From Fimbriimonadaceae bacterium (GTDB lineage Bacteria > Armatimonadota > Fimbriimonadia > Fimbriimonadales > Fimbriimonadaceae): a stretch of 15,686 nt of DNA. Each line of letters starts with the position of its first letter. Within the stretch, counting starts at the first letter, position 1. The notes beneath the pieces are model-generated. The model saw only the letters and a program-made list of their open reading frames with translations. It was not told the origin of the DNA and ran no database searches. The position numbers and the translations under genes are program-made. The stretch covers positions 1 to 15,686 of the forward strand of contig JANWJY010000037.1 of the NCBI GenBank assembly GCA_025451715.1, written 5' to 3'. This document shows, piece by piece, positions 14,108 to 15,686 of this stretch.

Positions 14108-15278
14108 GTCCGGACTCTTTGATGCGGCGCGCCGCCTCCGCGTATCGCTCGCCCGCCTTGTCCCCGAGCAGCGTCAGCGACATGCGGACGTAGCCCTCGC
14201 CCTCGCTGCCCGCGCCGATTCCTGGAACGCACACGATGCCGGTCTTTTCGATCAGGGCCGCGCAGAACTCGGAGCTCGTCATGTCCGGCCGTGGCACCTT
14301 CGCCCATACAAACAACGTAGCCTTCGGCTTTGGCACGTCCCATCCGATTTCGCGCAGCCCGTCACAGAGATAGTCGCGGCGCTTTTGGTAGATCTCCATC
14401 GTCGAAGAGTTGTCGACGGTGCGCAGCGCGACCGCGCCCGCCTCCGCTATCGCCGGGAACTGTTTGCTGTCGATGTTGCTCTTCAGCCGTTGGAGGTTTG
14501 CGACCGCGTCGGGGTTTCCGATCGCGAACCCGAGCCGCCAGCCGGTCATGTTGAACATCTTGCTGAGCGAGTGGAACTCGATCGCGACGTCCTTCCCTCC
14601 TTCGACCTGTAGCGCCGTGGGGTGCTTGAAGCCGTCGTAGGTGACGGTCGCGTACGCCATGTCGTTGACGAGCAGGATGTCGTGGTCGCGGCAGAACTTC
14701 ACCGCGTCCCGATAGAACTCGATTGTCGCGACGCCGGCCGTCGGGTTGTGCGGGTAGCACACGTAGAACAGCTTTGCGCGTCGGGCGACGTCGCGCGGGA
14801 TGTCTTGCAGGATCGGCAGGTACCCGTTCTCCTCGCGCAGCGGCGTTTCGTACACCTCCCCTCCGGCCATCAGCGTGTTGACCCGATAGACCGTGTAGCC
14901 AGGGTTAGGGACGATGCTCACGTCTCCCTGGTCGATGTACGCCCATGCGAGGTGGCTCAAGCCCTCTTTCGACCCGATAACCTGGCAGATGTCGAAAGCC
15001 GGATCGGTCTTCACTCCGAACGTCTTGCTGTACCACTCGCTCGCGGCCTCGAGGAACGGCACCCAGCCGCGCGCGCTCTCGTCGTAGCGGTGGGTCTTCG
15101 GCTCGTTGGCGGACTTACAGAGCGCGTCGATGATCGGCTGCGGGGTCGGGATGTCGGGGTCGCCGATCCCGAGGTCGATGACGTCGATGCCTCGCGCGAT
15201 TGCCTCGCGCTTCGCCCGTGCGACCTCGGCGAAAAGGTAGGGCGGAACCACGTCGAACCTCTTGCAGGGTGCTGGCAT
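14088..15278 (-). CDS. dapL: LL-diaminopimelate aminotransferase (class I/II PLP aminotransferase)
   Basis: This 396-residue fold-type I aminotransferase opens with FDVVPPYLFAEVARAKREA and DVIDLGIGDPDIPTP (33-47), as do bacterial DapL proteins. It also has GSKEGLSHL (102-110), CYPHNPT (174-180), NDMAY (205-209) and the PLP lysine Lys240 in EFHSLSKMFNMTGWRLG. DapL makes LL-diaminopimelate from tetrahydrodipicolinate in one step, for lysine and peptidoglycan, instead of the succinylase or acetylase routes. A general aspartate-type aminotransferase is the alternative, but IEFHSLSK and IGSKEG favour DapL. The ATG at 15278 has no Shine-Dalgarno site. The gene is divergent from tRNA-Pro and overlaps folC by 20 bases. 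Confidence 0.87.
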   Translation of the reverse strand: MPAPCKRFDVVPPYLFAEVARAKREAIARGIDVIDLGIGDPDIPTPQPIIDALCKSANEPKTHRYDESARGWVPFLEAASEWYSKTFGVKTDPAFDICQVIGSKEGLSHLAWAYIDQGDVSIVPNPGYTVYRVNTLMAGGEVYETPLREENGYLPILQDIPRDVARRAKLFYVCYPHNPTAGVATIEFYRDAVKFCRDHDILLVNDMAYATVTYDGFKHPTALQVEGGKDVAIEFHSLSKMFNMTGWRLGFAIGNPDAVANLQRLKSNIDSKQFPAIAEAGAVALRTVDNSSTMEIYQKRRDYLCDGLREIGWDVPKPKATLFVWAKVPRPDMTSSEFCAALIEKTGIVCVPGIGAGSEGEGYVRMSLTLLGDKAGERYAEAARRIKESGLVTALV

Positions 15279-15287
15279 ACGCCCGCG

Positions 15288-15293
15288 ATTGTA
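15288..15293 (-). promoter_or_regulatory. Candidate -10 box for the dapL-folC operon
   Basis: On the minus strand TACAAT (15293 to 15288) ends 9 bases before the dapL ATG, so the transcript would begin only about 2-3 bases before the start codon. No ribosome binding site is present, consistent with a near-leaderless mRNA. No clear -35 element is visible. Confidence 0.4.
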
Positions 15294-15350
15294 CCGACGG
15301 CGCTACTTTTGGGCGGGCCGTTCGCGCCCTTCGCGCGGCAGACCCCCTGG

Positions 15351-15356
15351 TATCCT
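15351..15356 (+). promoter_or_regulatory. Candidate -10 box for tRNA-Pro
   Basis: TATCCT ends 10 bases before the mature tRNA 5' end, which is a sensible distance for transcription to start a few bases upstream of it. The -35 region is weak (TTCGCG at 15330-15335 with 15-base spacing). Confidence 0.35.
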
Positions 15357-15366
15357 GTCCCCGCGT

Positions 15367-15443
15367 CGAGGCGTAGCTCAGCTTGGTAGAGCACCTGCTT
15401 TGGGAGCAGGGGGTCGCAGGTTCGAATCCTGTCGCCTCGACCA
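15367..15443 (+). tRNA. tRNA-Pro (anticodon UGG), CCA encoded
   Basis: A full cloverleaf is visible. The acceptor stem CGAGGCG pairs with CGCCTCG (15433-15439), the D stem is GCTC/GAGC, the anticodon stem CCTGC/GCAGG encloses TTTGGGA with anticodon TGG, the variable loop is 5 bases, and the T stem GCAGG/CCTGT has one G-T pair and the loop TTCGAAT. C1-G72 and discriminator A73 are the typical bacterial proline identity features. CCA is encoded (15441-15443) and a run of six T follows at 15445-15450, which probably ends transcription. Confidence 0.97.
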
Positions 15444-15490
15444 CTTTTTTGTGACCCGATCAATTGCCATTGGCGTCTATCCCAGTAATC

Positions 15491-15686
15491 ATGTTCGGCA
15501 AAGCTGTCTTTCAGTGGCCGCTGGCAGTGTCCGCGGGCCTCGTCGTTTTCGCCATTGGATGCCAAAGGACCGAAGAGGGCGTGGGCCAGACATTCGAGCC
15601 GCAGACGCAGCAGCTCGCGTCGCTCCAACAACAGAGACAGGCGCCAGTAACGAAGCTTCCTGACCCCCCTGCCAAGAAGTTCGTCG
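15491..15686 (+). CDS. N-terminal part of a hypothetical lipoprotein, cut by the window end
   Basis: From ATG 15491 a frame runs open to the end of the window (65 codons). It begins MFGKAVFQWPLAVSAGLVVF and then AIGC, a lipoprotein signal peptide with a good lipobox (AIGC) and Cys at residue 24. After the Cys comes a Gln-rich, disordered-looking stretch (about 38-52: QTQQLASLQQQRQ) and then a proline-rich segment. The mature protein would be anchored to a membrane facing outside. No domain can be recognised in the visible part. There is no Shine-Dalgarno site; a TATCCC (15478-15483) lies 7 bases upstream but matches the -10 consensus poorly. Confidence 0.65.
   Translation, partial: MFGKAVFQWPLAVSAGLVVFAIGCQRTEEGVGQTFEPQTQQLASLQQQRQAPVTKLPDPPAKKFV

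Noticed and set aside
15262..15663. A 133-codon plus-strand frame spanning the tRNA-Pro
   Set aside because: It runs straight through a perfect tRNA gene and an unrelated lipoprotein start; not a plausible protein.

Overview
The window most likely comes from an Armatimonadota bacterium, possibly of the Fimbriimonadia. It is GC-rich (about 60% by eye) with closely packed genes. The strongest clue is a prepilin-type protein (7587-8405) whose N-terminus runs AFTLIELLVVIAIIAILAA and then ILFPVFAR, the form I associate with the many pseudopilin paralogues of that phylum. The taxonomic call rests on this resemblance and is an inference. Nothing points to a phage, plasmid, IS element or CRISPR array; this looks like ordinary chromosome with some unusual protein architectures.

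Layout, left to right. The last 14 codons of a probable LivF/LivG/LptB-type ABC ATPase (1-45) are followed 7 bases later by a lipoprotein serpin (53-1255, +). A nested palindrome (1262-1344) separates the serpin from a convergent two-gene operon for the alpha and beta subunits of a 2-oxoacid dehydrogenase E1 (3515 to 1348, -). A strong minus-strand terminator (3608-3633) closes the next gene, a secreted LolA-like/thioredoxin fusion (4648 to 3659, -). That gene is divergent from a DUF2142-like GT-C membrane protein (4734-6041, +).

Next on the plus strand are an ECF sigma factor (6144-6713) and a membrane protein with a periplasmic STN/secretin-like domain (6710-7525), overlapping by ATGA, then the prepilin-type protein (7587-8405). 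After these come a membrane protein with two tandem zinc ribbons and an L7/L12-like tail (8473-9192) and a large K+-independent-type membrane pyrophosphatase carrying an extra domain of about 275 residues (9288-12509). A clear terminator (12537-12567) follows. A small BON-like protein (12595-12837) converges on, and overlaps, a dapL-folC operon read on the minus strand (15278 to 12812). A tRNA-Pro(UGG) with encoded CCA (15367-15443) and the start of another lipoprotein gene (15491 to the window end) close the window.

Some of these genes form units: E1 alpha and beta are one enzyme component, dapL (lysine and peptidoglycan precursor) is translationally linked to folC (folate), and the sigma/STN pair is probably a sigma/anti-sigma unit. 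No single new multi-gene defence or biosynthetic system is visible. The most novel items are protein architectures (the zinc ribbon/L12-like protein, the pyrophosphatase insertion, the LolA-thioredoxin fusion and the STN-bearing putative anti-sigma factor) and a regulatory pattern. In that pattern several genes lack a Shine-Dalgarno site and instead have a TANNNT promoter-like box 6-9 bases before the start codon, suggesting leaderless transcripts. No gene-free stretch exceeds 300 bases.
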